Positions 40,233 to 48,834 of a DNA stretch of 48,834 nt are shown here, piece after piece. Numbering within the stretch: position 1 is the stretch's first letter; each line of letters opens with the position of its first letter. The notes under the pieces were generated by a model. The model worked only from the letters and a program-made list of their open reading frames with translations. It was not told the DNA's origin and made no database searches. This DNA is from Massilia sp. BJB1822 (GTDB lineage Bacteria; Pseudomonadota; Gammaproteobacteria; Burkholderiales; Burkholderiaceae_D). The position numbers and the translations under genes are program-made. The DNA is taken from positions 1 through 48,834 of the forward strand of contig NZ_JABWEB010000031.1 of the NCBI RefSeq assembly GCF_013369485.1, given 5' to 3'.

Positions 40233-40264
40233 AAAACGCCATCGGCAGCCGCCGGTGGCGTTTT
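40233..40264 (+). terminator. Rho-independent terminator after sppA
   Basis: Stem AAAACGCCATCGG / CCGGTGGCGTTTT (13 bp with one T-G pair) around CAGCCG, followed by CGTTTG. It lies 52 nt after the sppA stop and separates it from the efflux operon. Confidence 0.85.
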
Positions 40265-40453
40265 CGTTTGAGGGCCGGTTTTGCGCGCTTTGCGCGTCTT
40301 TCGGGCTGTTTTCACGAGCCGAAGGACGTTTTGGACGGAATCGGCCTGGCGCGGGATGCCGTCCGGCGGCGGCCAATTGTATCGGCCTTGAAGCATTTGC
40401 CGGAAAGCCCTGTGCTAGAGTCATTCAACACTCTGACCCAGCAAGGACTTGCG

Positions 40454-41875
40454 ATGGATGCGCACCCGAACACTTCTCCAGCCCCCCAATCGCGCCGCCG
40501 CAAATGGCTGGGTGCCGTTATCGCGGTTGCGGCCATGGCGGGGCTGGGTGGTTTGGCCTGGCATTTGACCCACAAGGCGCCGGAAGGGGCGGGGCAGGGT
40601 GGGCCGGGAGCGGGCGTCCCTGGGGCTGGCGGATCAGGTGGGGCAGCGGGTGGCGCCGGACGTGGTTCCGGGCGCGGCGGCCGTGGCCCAGCCAGCACTG
40701 TGGGCGTGGCCACGGCTGAAAAGGCCGATATCCCGGTTGTGCTGGAGGCGCTTGGCACGGTGTCGGCAGCGGCCACCACCACCGTGCGGCCCCAGGTTTC
40801 CGGCATCCTGCAGAAAGTGCTGTTCAAGGAAGGGCAGATGGTCAAGGCGGGCCAGGTGCTGGCCCAGATCGATCCGCGCCAGTTCGAGCTGTCGCTGATG
40901 CAGGCCAGCGGCCAGCGCCAGCGCGATGAAGCTCAGCTGGAAAACGCCCGCCTGACGCTGGAACGCTACCGCACCCTGCTGGCCCAGGATTCCATTGCGC
41001 GCCAGGACGTGGATACGCAAGCGGCCCTGGTACGCCAGCTGGAAGGCACGGTAATGACGGACAAGGCGGCCGAAGGCACGGCGCGCCTGAACCTGGGCTA
41101 TACCAAGGTGGTGGCGCCGATCAGCGGGCGTGTCGGCCTGCGCGTGGTCGACGTCGGCAATCTGGTGGGTTCGGGCGACGCCAACGGCCTTGCCGTCATC
41201 ACCCAGATTTCGCCCATCGATGTGGAATTCGCCGTGCCCCAGGACCAGGTGCCGGAGCTGATCGCGCGCGCCAACGAAGGCGCCGTGCTGCCAGCGCTGG
41301 CGCTGGACCGCACCCGCAGCGCCACGCTGGAACAGGGGAGCTTTGCGGCGCTGGACAATCAGGTGAACACGCAGACCGGCACGGTGATGGCGAAAGCGCG
41401 TTTCGAGAACGCCAAGATGGCGCTCTTCCCCAGCCAGTTCGTCAACGTGCGCCTGGAGCTGCGCACCGTCAAGGATGCGGTCATGGTGCCGGTGACGGCA
41501 CTGCGGCATGGCTCGACCGGCGATTTCGTGTATGTGCTGAACCAGGACAAGACCGTTTCGCTGCGCCCCGTCACGCGCGGCCAGGCCACGGTGGACAAGG
41601 TGCAGCTTAAAACCGGCGTGCAGGCGGGCGAACAGGTCATCACTGAAGGCGCCGATCGCCTGAAGGACGGCGCCCGCGTCACCTTGCCGGGAGAGCGGGG
41701 CGGCAAAGGCGCTGGCGTCGGCGGCCAGGCGGGCGAAGGCGGGGAGGGACATCGCCGCCATCGCCGGCAGGCCGAGGATGCGCCCGCAGCCTCCACGCCG
41801 GCATCCGCTGCGCCTGGCGAGGAGCGCAAGCGGCGCGACGGCGCAGGCCAGCAGCCGGGAGGCGGCGCGCGATGA
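40454..41875 (+). CDS. mdtA: RND efflux periplasmic adaptor (MdtA-like)
   Basis: 473 residues. N-terminal membrane anchor (WLGAVIAVAAMAGLGGLAW), a Gly-rich low-complexity linker at about 45-78, then barrel-sandwich and hairpin domains (VRPQVSGILQKVLFKEGQMV, LAQIDPRQFELSL, ARLNLGYTKVVAPISGRVGL). The last ~60 residues are a charged Gly/Arg/Ala tail not usual in MdtA. AAGGA precedes the ATG at 40454. The stop overlaps the next gene as ATGA. It links the inner-membrane pump to the outer-membrane factor. Confidence 0.9.
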   Translation: MDAHPNTSPAPQSRRRKWLGAVIAVAAMAGLGGLAWHLTHKAPEGAGQGGPGAGVPGAGGSGGAAGGAGRGSGRGGRGPASTVGVATAEKADIPVVLEALGTVSAAATTTVRPQVSGILQKVLFKEGQMVKAGQVLAQIDPRQFELSLMQASGQRQRDEAQLENARLTLERYRTLLAQDSIARQDVDTQAALVRQLEGTVMTDKAAEGTARLNLGYTKVVAPISGRVGLRVVDVGNLVGSGDANGLAVITQISPIDVEFAVPQDQVPELIARANEGAVLPALALDRTRSATLEQGSFAALDNQVNTQTGTVMAKARFENAKMALFPSQFVNVRLELRTVKDAVMVPVTALRHGSTGDFVYVLNQDKTVSLRPVTRGQATVDKVQLKTGVQAGEQVITEGADRLKDGARVTLPGERGGKGAGVGGQAGEGGEGHRRHRRQAEDAPAASTPASAAPGEERKRRDGAGQQPGGGAR

Positions 41876-44800
41876 GTCCTTCGGCGCCATTCATCCAGCG
41901 TCCGGTGGCGACCTCGCTGCTGATGCTGGCCATCGTGCTGGCGGGCCTGGTCGGCTTCAAGCTGCTGCCCTTGTCGGCGCTGCCCCAGGTCGATTTCCCG
42001 ACCATCCAGGTGCAGACCCTGTATCCCGGCGCCAGCCCAGAAGTCATGGGCCAGACCGTGACCGCGCCGCTGGAGCGCCAGTTCGGCCAGATGTCGGGCT
42101 TGCAGCGCATGAGTTCCACCAGCGCGGCGGGCGTTTCCATCATCACCCTGCAATTCAGCCTGGGCCAGACGCTCGACGTGGCGGAGCAGGAAGTGCAGGC
42201 CGCCATCAATGCGGGCGGCTCGCTGCTGCCGGCAGACTTGCCGGCGCCGCCCGTCTACGCCAAGGTCAATCCGGCCGACGCGCCCGTGCTGACCTTGGCC
42301 ATCACCTCCGATACGATGCCGCTGACCGAGGTGCAGAACATTGTCAACACCCGGCTGGCGCTGAAGATCTCGCAGGTCAATGGCGTGGGCCTGGTCACGC
42401 TGAGCGGCGGCCAGCGTCCCGCCGTGCGCATCCAGGCCGATACGCTGGCGCTGGCATCCTATGGCCTGGGGCTGGACACGCTGCGCAGCGCCATTTCTGC
42501 CGCCAACGCGAATAGCGCCAAGGGCAGCTTCGACGGCCCCACGCGCTCCTTCACCATCAACGCCAACGACCAACTGCTGACCGCCAACGATTACAAGAAC
42601 CTGATCGTGGCCTTCAAGAACGGCGCGCCGGTGCGCCTGTCGAACGTGGCGCAGGTGGTGGACAGCGCCGAAAACGTCAAGCTGGGTGCCTGGTCCGGCC
42701 TGAAGCCGGCCATCATCCTGAATGTGCAGCGCCAGCCCGGCGCGAATGTGATTGCGACCGTGGATGCGATCAAGGAGCGTCTGCCCGAGCTGCAGGCCGG
42801 CTTGCCCGGCGCGCTGCGCGTCGATGTGCTGAGCGACCGCACCAATGGCATCCGCGCTTCGGTCGAACATGTGGAGATGGAGCTGGTGCTGGCCGTAGTG
42901 CTGGTGGTGCTGGTGATCTTCGCCTTCCTGCATAGCCTGCGCGCCACCGTGATCGCCAGCCTGGCCGTGCCGATTTCGCTGATCGGCACCTGCGGCCTGA
43001 TGTACCTGTTGGGCTACAGCCTGAATAATCTGAGCCTGATGGCGCTCACCATCGCCACCGGTTTCGTGGTGGACGATGCCATCGTCATGATCGAGAACAT
43101 CGCCCGCTATATCGAGGAGGGCGAGACGCCGATGGCCGCCGCGCTCAAGGGCGCGCAGCAGATCGGTTTCACCATCATCTCGCTGACGGTATCGCTGATC
43201 GCCGTGCTGATTCCGCTGCTCTTCATGGGCGATGTGGTGGGGCGGCTGTTCCGCGAGTTCGCCGTCACACTATCCATTACCATCCTGATTTCGGCCGTGG
43301 TGTCGCTGACCCTGGTGCCGATGATGGCGGGCCGCTGGTTGCGCAGCCATGCCGGCGATGCGCCGGGCAGCGTCGGCGCGCGCATCCAGCGCGTGATGGA
43401 CCAGGTGATCCACCGCTACGACCTGTCCCTGCAATGGGTCTTGCAGCGGCAGGGACTGACCCTGCTGGCGGCGCTGGCCACCTTGGCGCTGACGGTGCTG
43501 CTGTATATCTACATCCCCAAAGGCCTGTTCCCGACGCAGGACACCGGCCAGCTGCAGGCGCGCATCGAAACCGCGCAAGCCGTGTCCTACAGCCGCATGG
43601 CCGAGTTGCAGCAGGCCGCCGCCAAGGCGATTCTGGAAGACCCGGACGTGGAATCCCTGAGCTCGCTGGTGGGCGTGGACGCGGCCAACAACACCATGCT
43701 GCACACCGGCCGCATGCTGATCAACCTGAAACGCGAGCGCGGCAACCAGGCCGACACCATGGAACGCCTGAAGCGCAGGGCAGGGACGGTGGCGGGCGTG
43801 CAAATCTACCTGCAACCGACCCAGGATCTGACCATCGACGCCGAATCCGGCCCCACCCAATACCGCGTTTCGCTGGAAGGCGCGGACAATGCCACGGTGT
43901 CGCAATGGGCCGGCAAGCTGGCCGCGCAGATGCAGAAGAAGGCGCAGCTGCGCAATGTGGTGTCCGACGCCGGCGCGACTGGCGCTGCCGCCTATATCGC
44001 CATCGACCGCGATACGGCCTCGCGCCTGTCCGTTACCGCCGCCGCCATCGACGACGCCTTGTACAGCGCGTTCGGCCAGCGCATCGTCTCCACCATCTTC
44101 ACCGAAACCAACCAGTACCGCGTGATCCTGGAGGCGCAGCCCGGCATCCTCAGCACGCCCGAGTCGCTGGGCAATCTGCAGATTCGCACCGGCAGCGGCA
44201 AGCCCACGCCCTTGTCGGCCATCGCCACCATCACGGAAAAGCCCGCGCCGCTGCAGATCACCCATGTGGCCCAATACCCGGCCACCACCATCGGCTTCGA
44301 TACCGCGCCCGGCGTGGCACTCGGCAAATCGGTGGATGCGATCCGCGCGGCGGCGCAGGACATCGGCCTGCCGCCTGCGGTGTCGCTGACCTTCCTCGGC
44401 GCGGCGGGCGCCTACCAGGCCTCGCTGACCAACCAGCTCTGGCTGATTCTGGCGGCCGTGGTCTGCGTCTACATCGTGCTGGGCGTGCTGTACGAAAGCT
44501 ATATCCACCCGCTGACCATTCTCTCGACCTTGCCCTCGGCGGGCGTGGGCGCCTTGCTGGCGCTGCTGCTGAGCGGCCAGGATCTGGGAGTGATCGGCAT
44601 TATCGGCATCATCCTGCTGATCGGCATCGTGAAGAAGAACGCCATCATGATGATCGACTTCGCCATCGAGGCCGAACGCGACGAAGGCAAGCCGCCGCGC
44701 GAAGCCATCCACCAGGCGGCGCTGCTGCGCTTCCGCCCGATCCTGATGACGACCCTGGCGGCCTTGTTCGCCGCCGTGCCGCTGATGCTGGGCTGGGGGG

Positions 44801-44970
44801 AGGGCGCGGAATTGCGCCGTCCGCTGGGCCTGGCCATTTTTGGCGGCTTGATCGTGAGCCAGATGCTGACCCTGTATACCACGCCGGTGATTTACCTGGC
44901 CTTCGACCGGCTGGGCCAGCGCTGGGGCGGCAAGGGCAGCGAGGCGTCGGCTGGAGTGGTCCTGCCATGA
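41872..44970 (+). CDS. mdtB: RND multidrug efflux permease, MdtB-like
   Basis: 1032 residues with the HAE1-RND layout: TM1 near the start (FIQRPVATSLLMLAIVLAG), porter and docking domains, and the proton-relay Asp pair in GFVVDDAIVMIEN (about 400-408) with the TM10 Lys in GIVKKNAIMMIDF (about 920). The start overlaps mdtA by 4 nt and the stop overlaps the next permease gene by 4 nt. Two adjacent, different RND subunits mark an MdtBC-type heterotrimeric pump, known in E. coli for bile salts, novobiocin and other compounds. Confidence 0.93.
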   Translation: MSPSAPFIQRPVATSLLMLAIVLAGLVGFKLLPLSALPQVDFPTIQVQTLYPGASPEVMGQTVTAPLERQFGQMSGLQRMSSTSAAGVSIITLQFSLGQTLDVAEQEVQAAINAGGSLLPADLPAPPVYAKVNPADAPVLTLAITSDTMPLTEVQNIVNTRLALKISQVNGVGLVTLSGGQRPAVRIQADTLALASYGLGLDTLRSAISAANANSAKGSFDGPTRSFTINANDQLLTANDYKNLIVAFKNGAPVRLSNVAQVVDSAENVKLGAWSGLKPAIILNVQRQPGANVIATVDAIKERLPELQAGLPGALRVDVLSDRTNGIRASVEHVEMELVLAVVLVVLVIFAFLHSLRATVIASLAVPISLIGTCGLMYLLGYSLNNLSLMALTIATGFVVDDAIVMIENIARYIEEGETPMAAALKGAQQIGFTIISLTVSLIAVLIPLLFMGDVVGRLFREFAVTLSITILISAVVSLTLVPMMAGRWLRSHAGDAPGSVGARIQRVMDQVIHRYDLSLQWVLQRQGLTLLAALATLALTVLLYIYIPKGLFPTQDTGQLQARIETAQAVSYSRMAELQQAAAKAILEDPDVESLSSLVGVDAANNTMLHTGRMLINLKRERGNQADTMERLKRRAGTVAGVQIYLQPTQDLTIDAESGPTQYRVSLEGADNATVSQWAGKLAAQMQKKAQLRNVVSDAGATGAAAYIAIDRDTASRLSVTAAAIDDALYSAFGQRIVSTIFTETNQYRVILEAQPGILSTPESLGNLQIRTGSGKPTPLSAIATITEKPAPLQITHVAQYPATTIGFDTAPGVALGKSVDAIRAAAQDIGLPPAVSLTFLGAAGAYQASLTNQLWLILAAVVCVYIVLGVLYESYIHPLTILSTLPSAGVGALLALLLSGQDLGVIGIIGIILLIGIVKKNAIMMIDFAIEAERDEGKPPREAIHQAALLRFRPILMTTLAALFAAVPLMLGWGEGAELRRPLGLAIFGGLIVSQMLTLYTTPVIYLAFDRLGQRWGGKGSEASAGVVLP

Positions 44971-47900
44971 ATCTCTCCGAGCCATTCGTCCGCCGTCCCA
45001 TCGCCACGGTGCTGCTGACGATAGGGCTGGCGCTGGCGGGTATTGCCGCCTTCTTCGTGCTGCCGGTATCGCCGCTGCCCCAGGTTGACTATCCATCGAT
45101 CTCGGTCAGCGCCAACCTGCCCGGCGCCAGCCCGGACACCATGGCCAGCAGCGTCGCCACGCCGCTGGAACGCAGGCTGGGCGTGATCGCAGGCGTCAAC
45201 GAGATGACGTCGTCCTCCGGCAACGGCTCCACCCGCGTCAACCTGCAATTCGACTTGAACCGCAAGATCGATTCGGCAGCGCGCGAGGTGCAGGCGGCCA
45301 TCAACGCCAGCCGCGCCGACCTGCCGGCCACCCTGCGCAGCAATCCCACCTACCGCAAGGCCAATCCTTCCGACGCGCCGGTCATCATTCTTGCGCTGAC
45401 ATCGCCTACGCGCAGCCCCGGCCAGATTTACGAGGCGGTGTCGAATATCGTGCAGCAGAAGCTGGCCCAGGTGAAAGGCGTGGGCGATGTGGAAATCGGC
45501 GGCGGTTCGCTGCCCGCCGTGCGCGTCGAGTTGCTGCCCTATGCGCTGAACCGCTACGGCGTGTCGATGGAAGATGTGCGGGCGGCCATCCAGGCCACCA
45601 ATGCCAACCGGCCCAAGGGCGCCATCGAGAGCGAAGGACGGCGGTTGCAGATCTATTCCGCGCCCAGCACCGCCAGCGGCGGGCGCAGCGCCGCCGACTA
45701 CCGCGATCTGGTGATCGCCTGGCGCGACGGTGCGGCCATCCGCCTGCGCGACGTGGCCGAAGTGCTGGACGGGGCGGAAAACAAGAATACCCTTGGCCTA
45801 TACAACGGCGACCCGGCCGTGATCGTGCTGGTGACGCGCCAGCCGGGCGCCAACGTGATCGAAACCGTGGATGGCGTGCGGGCCTTGCTGCCGCAGCTGC
45901 AGGCACAGTTGCCGCAGGACGTGAAGCTGCAGGTGGCTTCCGACAGCACCAACTCCATCCGCTCCTCGCTGCACGAAATCGAACTTACCCTGCTGGTCTC
46001 CATCGTGCTGGTGGTGTTGGTGGTCAGCGCCTTCCTGCGCAGCGCCCGCGCCACCATCGTGCCGGCGGTGGCGACCATCGTTTCGCTGCTGGGTACTTTC
46101 GGCGTCATGTATCTGCTGGGTTTCAGCCTGAATAATCTGAGCTTGATGGCGCTGACCGTGGCGACCGGTTTCGTGGTCGATGACGCCATCGTGGTGCTGG
46201 AAAATACCTCGCGCCATATCGAGGCGGGCATGGACCGCTTCAAGGCGGCCCTGCTGGGCGCGCGCGAAGTGGGCTTCACCGTGCTGTCCATCAGCCTGTC
46301 GCTGGTGGCCGTGTTCATCCCGCTGCTGTTCATGGGCGGGCAGGTGGGAAGACTGTTCCGCGAATTTGCCGTCACGCTGTCGGCGGCGGTGCTGATTTCC
46401 CTGCTGATTTCCCTGACCACCACGCCCATGATGTGCGCCTGGCTGCTCAAGCCAGGGCAGGAAAGCAAGCCGGCTGGCGCGATCTCGCGCTTCTTCGAGC
46501 GCCTGTTCGGCCATGTGCTCAAGGCATACGAACATTCGCTGGACTGGGCGCTGTCCAGCGTCTGGCTGGTGATGGCGATCCTAGTCTTTGTGGTGGGCCT
46601 GAACGTCTACCTGTTCTCGGCCGCGCCCAAAGGCTTTTTCCCGCAGCAGGATACGGGCCAGATCAATGGCGGCATCCGCGCCGACCAGAGCATCTCCTTC
46701 CAGGCCATGCAGCAGAAGCTGCGCCAGCTGGTTGGCATTATCAAGCGCGACCCGGCGGTGGCGACAGTGGTAGGCTTCACCGGCGGCGGCAGGGCAGGGG
46801 GCGGCTTCATGTTCGTCAATCTCAAACCTGCATCGGAGCGCAGCGAAACCGGACAGCAGGTGATTGCGCGCCTGCGGCCGCAGCTGGCAAAGGTGACGGG
46901 CGTGTCGCTCTTCCTCAACACGGTGCAGGATTTGCGTATGGGCGGTCGGCAAAGCAACTCCACCTATCAGTACACGCTGAAAAGCGATAACCGCGCCGAC
47001 CTGAAAAACTGGGCCGCGCGCCTGGCCGATGCGATGAAGCAGCAGAAAGCCCTGATCGATGTGGATACCGACCAGGCGGACAATGGTGTCGAAACCTTCG
47101 TCACCATTGATAAGGATACCGTGGCGCGCTTCGGCATGACGGTGCGCGACGTGGACAATGCGCTCTACAATGCCTTCGGCCAGCGCCAGGTCGCCACCAT
47201 TTACGATGAGCTGAACCAGTACAAAGTGGTGATGGAAGTCGCGCCAGAATATGCCCAAAGCCCGGAAGCACTGAAGGATGTGCATGTGGCGGCGCGCGCG
47301 GCGGCCACCGCCACGGCCTCCAGCAACGCCAGCGCGAACAACACCATGGCTTTGCGCGATGCGGCCACCGGTTCGGCCCTGAGCGGCGCGCCCAGCACCA
47401 TGGTGCCGCTGACGGGCATTGCGCGCTTTTCGGAAAGCGCCACGCCGGCCTCGGTCAACCATCAGGATGGCGAGCTGGCCACCACCATCTCCTTCAACCT
47501 GGCTGATGGTTTCAGTCTGAGCCAGGCGCAGGACGCGGTGAAACAGGCGGAGGCCGATATCGCCATGCCGAACAATGTGCGCGGCAGTTTCCAGGGCACG
47601 GCGCGCAGCGCCCAGGAATCGAACAAGCAGCAACCCTTGCTGATCCTGGCTGCGATTGTGGTGATTTACATCGTGCTGGGCATCCTGTATGAAAGCCTGG
47701 TGCATCCGGTGACGGTGCTGTCCACTTTGCCCTCGGCGGGCGTGGGCGCCGTGCTGGCGCTCCTGATGTTCAATATGGAGTTCTCCATCATCGCGCTGAT
47801 CGGCGTCTTCCTGCTGATCGGCATCGTCAAGAAGAACGCCATCCTGATTATCGACTTCGCGCTGGAGGCGGAACGCGCGCGCGGCCTGACGTCGGTGCAG

Positions 47901-48188
47901 GCGGTGCGCGAAGCCTGCCTGCTGCGCTTCCGCCCCATCCTGATGACGACCTTGGCCGCCGCCCTCGGCGCGCTGCCGCTGGCCATCGGCTTCGGCGAAG
48001 GCTCCGAACTGCGCCAGCCGCTGGGCATTGCCATCATCGGCGGCCTGGTCGCCAGCCAGCTTTTGACCCTGCTGACCACACCCGTGGTCTATATCCTGAT
48101 GGACCGCTTGCGCGCGCGCGGCCCGAATGAACGGCATTTGAGCCGCACCGGCGGCGCGCAGGCATCTGCCGCGCCGATTACGCCATGA
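44967..48188 (+). CDS. mdtC: RND multidrug efflux permease, MdtC-like
   Basis: 1073 residues, about 45 longer than E. coli MdtC. Conserved TM1 (FVRRPIATVLLTIGLALAGI), GFVVDDAIVVLEN (about 400) and GIVKKNAILIIDF (about 955). The extra length is largely an Ala/Ser/Thr-rich stretch at about 774-813 (AARAAATATASSNASANNTM and onward) in a periplasmic porter segment. The start overlaps mdtB by 4 nt, and the stop overlaps the outer-membrane factor gene by 4 nt. Partner of MdtB in one pump. Confidence 0.92.
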   Translation: MNLSEPFVRRPIATVLLTIGLALAGIAAFFVLPVSPLPQVDYPSISVSANLPGASPDTMASSVATPLERRLGVIAGVNEMTSSSGNGSTRVNLQFDLNRKIDSAAREVQAAINASRADLPATLRSNPTYRKANPSDAPVIILALTSPTRSPGQIYEAVSNIVQQKLAQVKGVGDVEIGGGSLPAVRVELLPYALNRYGVSMEDVRAAIQATNANRPKGAIESEGRRLQIYSAPSTASGGRSAADYRDLVIAWRDGAAIRLRDVAEVLDGAENKNTLGLYNGDPAVIVLVTRQPGANVIETVDGVRALLPQLQAQLPQDVKLQVASDSTNSIRSSLHEIELTLLVSIVLVVLVVSAFLRSARATIVPAVATIVSLLGTFGVMYLLGFSLNNLSLMALTVATGFVVDDAIVVLENTSRHIEAGMDRFKAALLGAREVGFTVLSISLSLVAVFIPLLFMGGQVGRLFREFAVTLSAAVLISLLISLTTTPMMCAWLLKPGQESKPAGAISRFFERLFGHVLKAYEHSLDWALSSVWLVMAILVFVVGLNVYLFSAAPKGFFPQQDTGQINGGIRADQSISFQAMQQKLRQLVGIIKRDPAVATVVGFTGGGRAGGGFMFVNLKPASERSETGQQVIARLRPQLAKVTGVSLFLNTVQDLRMGGRQSNSTYQYTLKSDNRADLKNWAARLADAMKQQKALIDVDTDQADNGVETFVTIDKDTVARFGMTVRDVDNALYNAFGQRQVATIYDELNQYKVVMEVAPEYAQSPEALKDVHVAARAAATATASSNASANNTMALRDAATGSALSGAPSTMVPLTGIARFSESATPASVNHQDGELATTISFNLADGFSLSQAQDAVKQAEADIAMPNNVRGSFQGTARSAQESNKQQPLLILAAIVVIYIVLGILYESLVHPVTVLSTLPSAGVGAVLALLMFNMEFSIIALIGVFLLIGIVKKNAILIIDFALEAERARGLTSVQAVREACLLRFRPILMTTLAAALGALPLAIGFGEGSELRQPLGIAIIGGLVASQLLTLLTTPVVYILMDRLRARGPNERHLSRTGGAQASAAPITP

Positions 48189-48834
48189 CTTCAAAGATGA
48201 AACAGATTTTGCGCCTGCTGCCGCTGGCCGCCTGCTTGCTGACCGCTTGCGCTGTCGGCCCTGCCTATCAAACGCCCGCCACGCCATTGCCGGCCCACTT
48301 CAAGGAGGCGGAAGGCTGGCAGCCCGCCGCCCCGGCCGATGCGCTGGAACGCGGTCCCTGGTGGACGCTGTTCGGCGATCCCGTGTTGAACGAGCTGGCC
48401 GCCAGTGTGGAAGTGTCGAACCAGAATGTGGCGGCGGCCGTGGCCCGCTATGCGCAGGCGCGCGCCATCGTGGCCGAGCAGCGCGCCGCGCTGTTCCCGG
48501 TCTTGAACCTGACGGGCAGTGCCGACCGCTCCGGCGGCGAAGGCGCTGCGCGCACCGGCAACCAGTACCGTGCCAGCATCGGCGGCAGTTGGGAACCGGA
48601 CATCTGGGGACGCCTGCGCGCCGGGGCCGGCGGCGCAGCCGCCAGCGCCCAGGCCAGCGCCGCCGACCTGGCCTCGGCCCGCCTCTCGGCCCAGGGCGAG
48701 CTGGCCCTCAACTATATTGCGTTGCGCCAGAGCGACTATCAGATGCAGCTGCTGGACACCACGGTGGCCGGCTACGAACGCGTGCTGGAAATCACGCGCA
48801 ACCGTTTCGCGGCCGGCCTTGCCGGCCATGCCGA
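48185..48834 (+). CDS. Outer-membrane efflux lipoprotein, NodT/TolC family (partial)
   Basis: About 216 residues before the window ends. Lipoprotein signal with lipobox LTAC-A, then the NodT pattern: CAVGPAYQTPATPLPAHFKE, WWTLFGDPVLNELAASVEVS, NQNVAAAVARYAQARA and YRASIGGSWEPDIWGRLRAG. The start overlaps mdtC as ATGA; an ATG at 48197 is an alternative. It would complete the MdtABC pump as its outer-membrane channel. C-terminal half not in the window. Confidence 0.9.
   Translation, partial: MTSKMKQILRLLPLAACLLTACAVGPAYQTPATPLPAHFKEAEGWQPAAPADALERGPWWTLFGDPVLNELAASVEVSNQNVAAAVARYAQARAIVAEQRAALFPVLNLTGSADRSGGEGAARTGNQYRASIGGSWEPDIWGRLRAGAGGAAASAQASAADLASARLSAQGELALNYIALRQSDYQMQLLDTTVAGYERVLEITRNRFAAGLAGHA

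Noticed and set aside
1..48834. tRNA, rRNA or riboswitch genes
   Set aside because: None was recognised by eye on either strand; a covariance-model search would be needed to exclude small RNAs.

Overview
The window reads as chromosomal DNA of a high-GC Burkholderiales bacterium, most likely Oxalobacteraceae (the Massilia/Duganella/Janthinobacterium group). The grounds are the strongly GC-biased third codon positions, the gene families present, and palindromic intergenic elements (a GGGGTCAGACCCC core, and a GTCCCACCCTGGTG...CACCAGGGTGGGAC hairpin) that I associate with that group. The genus is an inference; no rRNA or other marker gene is present.

Left flank (1-11235), ordinary core or accessory genes: a pirin gene divergent from a LysR regulator; a two-gene c-di-GMP unit (HDOD protein, then PAS-PAS-GGDEF-EAL protein) preceded by a possible 12-codon leader ORF; a Gly-rich KGG-motif stress protein; a DUF1810 protein; a periplasmic amino-acid-type binding protein; a TonB-dependent receptor; a DUF3820 protein; and an MFS exporter closed by a clear terminator.

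Centre (11236-34382), the striking part: a two-partner secretion / contact-dependent inhibition (CDI) locus. A TpsB (FhaC/CdiB-like) transporter is followed by a 4963-residue CdiA-like protein with an ESPR signal peptide, TPS domain, Gly/Ser/Asn linker, a shaft of ten length-locked ~193-residue super-repeats, a non-repetitive receptor-binding-like region, a second hemagglutinin-repeat block, a VENN-like junction (seen as TENN) and a deaminase-type toxin tip. Behind it lies an AT-rich array of candidate immunity genes, one orphan toxin module and two toxin remnants: immunity 1; an orphan module carrying a 1,674-nt near-identical copy of the CdiA 3' shaft fused to a different pretoxin (NNRQLH) and toxin; a membrane immunity protein; a 26-codon remnant of a third toxin with an intact helical immunity gene; a zinc-ribbon immunity candidate without a toxin; and a fourth toxin fragment with its overlapping immunity gene. 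Two decayed, complementary pieces of an IS3-family transposase bracket the orphan part. The array ends in a decayed copy of the 3' end of the same MFS gene that borders the locus on the left, so the roughly 23-kb locus is bracketed by related sequence.

Right flank (34383-48834): a palindromic repeat of the same family as the one at 6992-7065; an AraC/GyrI-like regulator broken by a frameshift; a dGTPase; a sodium:solute symporter; the SppA signal peptide peptidase; and an mdtABC-type RND efflux operon with its outer-membrane factor, which runs off the window end.

How it may work together: CdiB exports CdiA, which delivers its C-terminal toxin to neighbouring cells, and the adjacent immunity protein protects siblings. 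The downstream array looks like a store of displaced toxin/immunity pairs. The long repeat shared by cdiA and the orphan module would allow an in-frame switch of the toxin tip by a single recombination. This is an inference from sequence layout and has not been tested.
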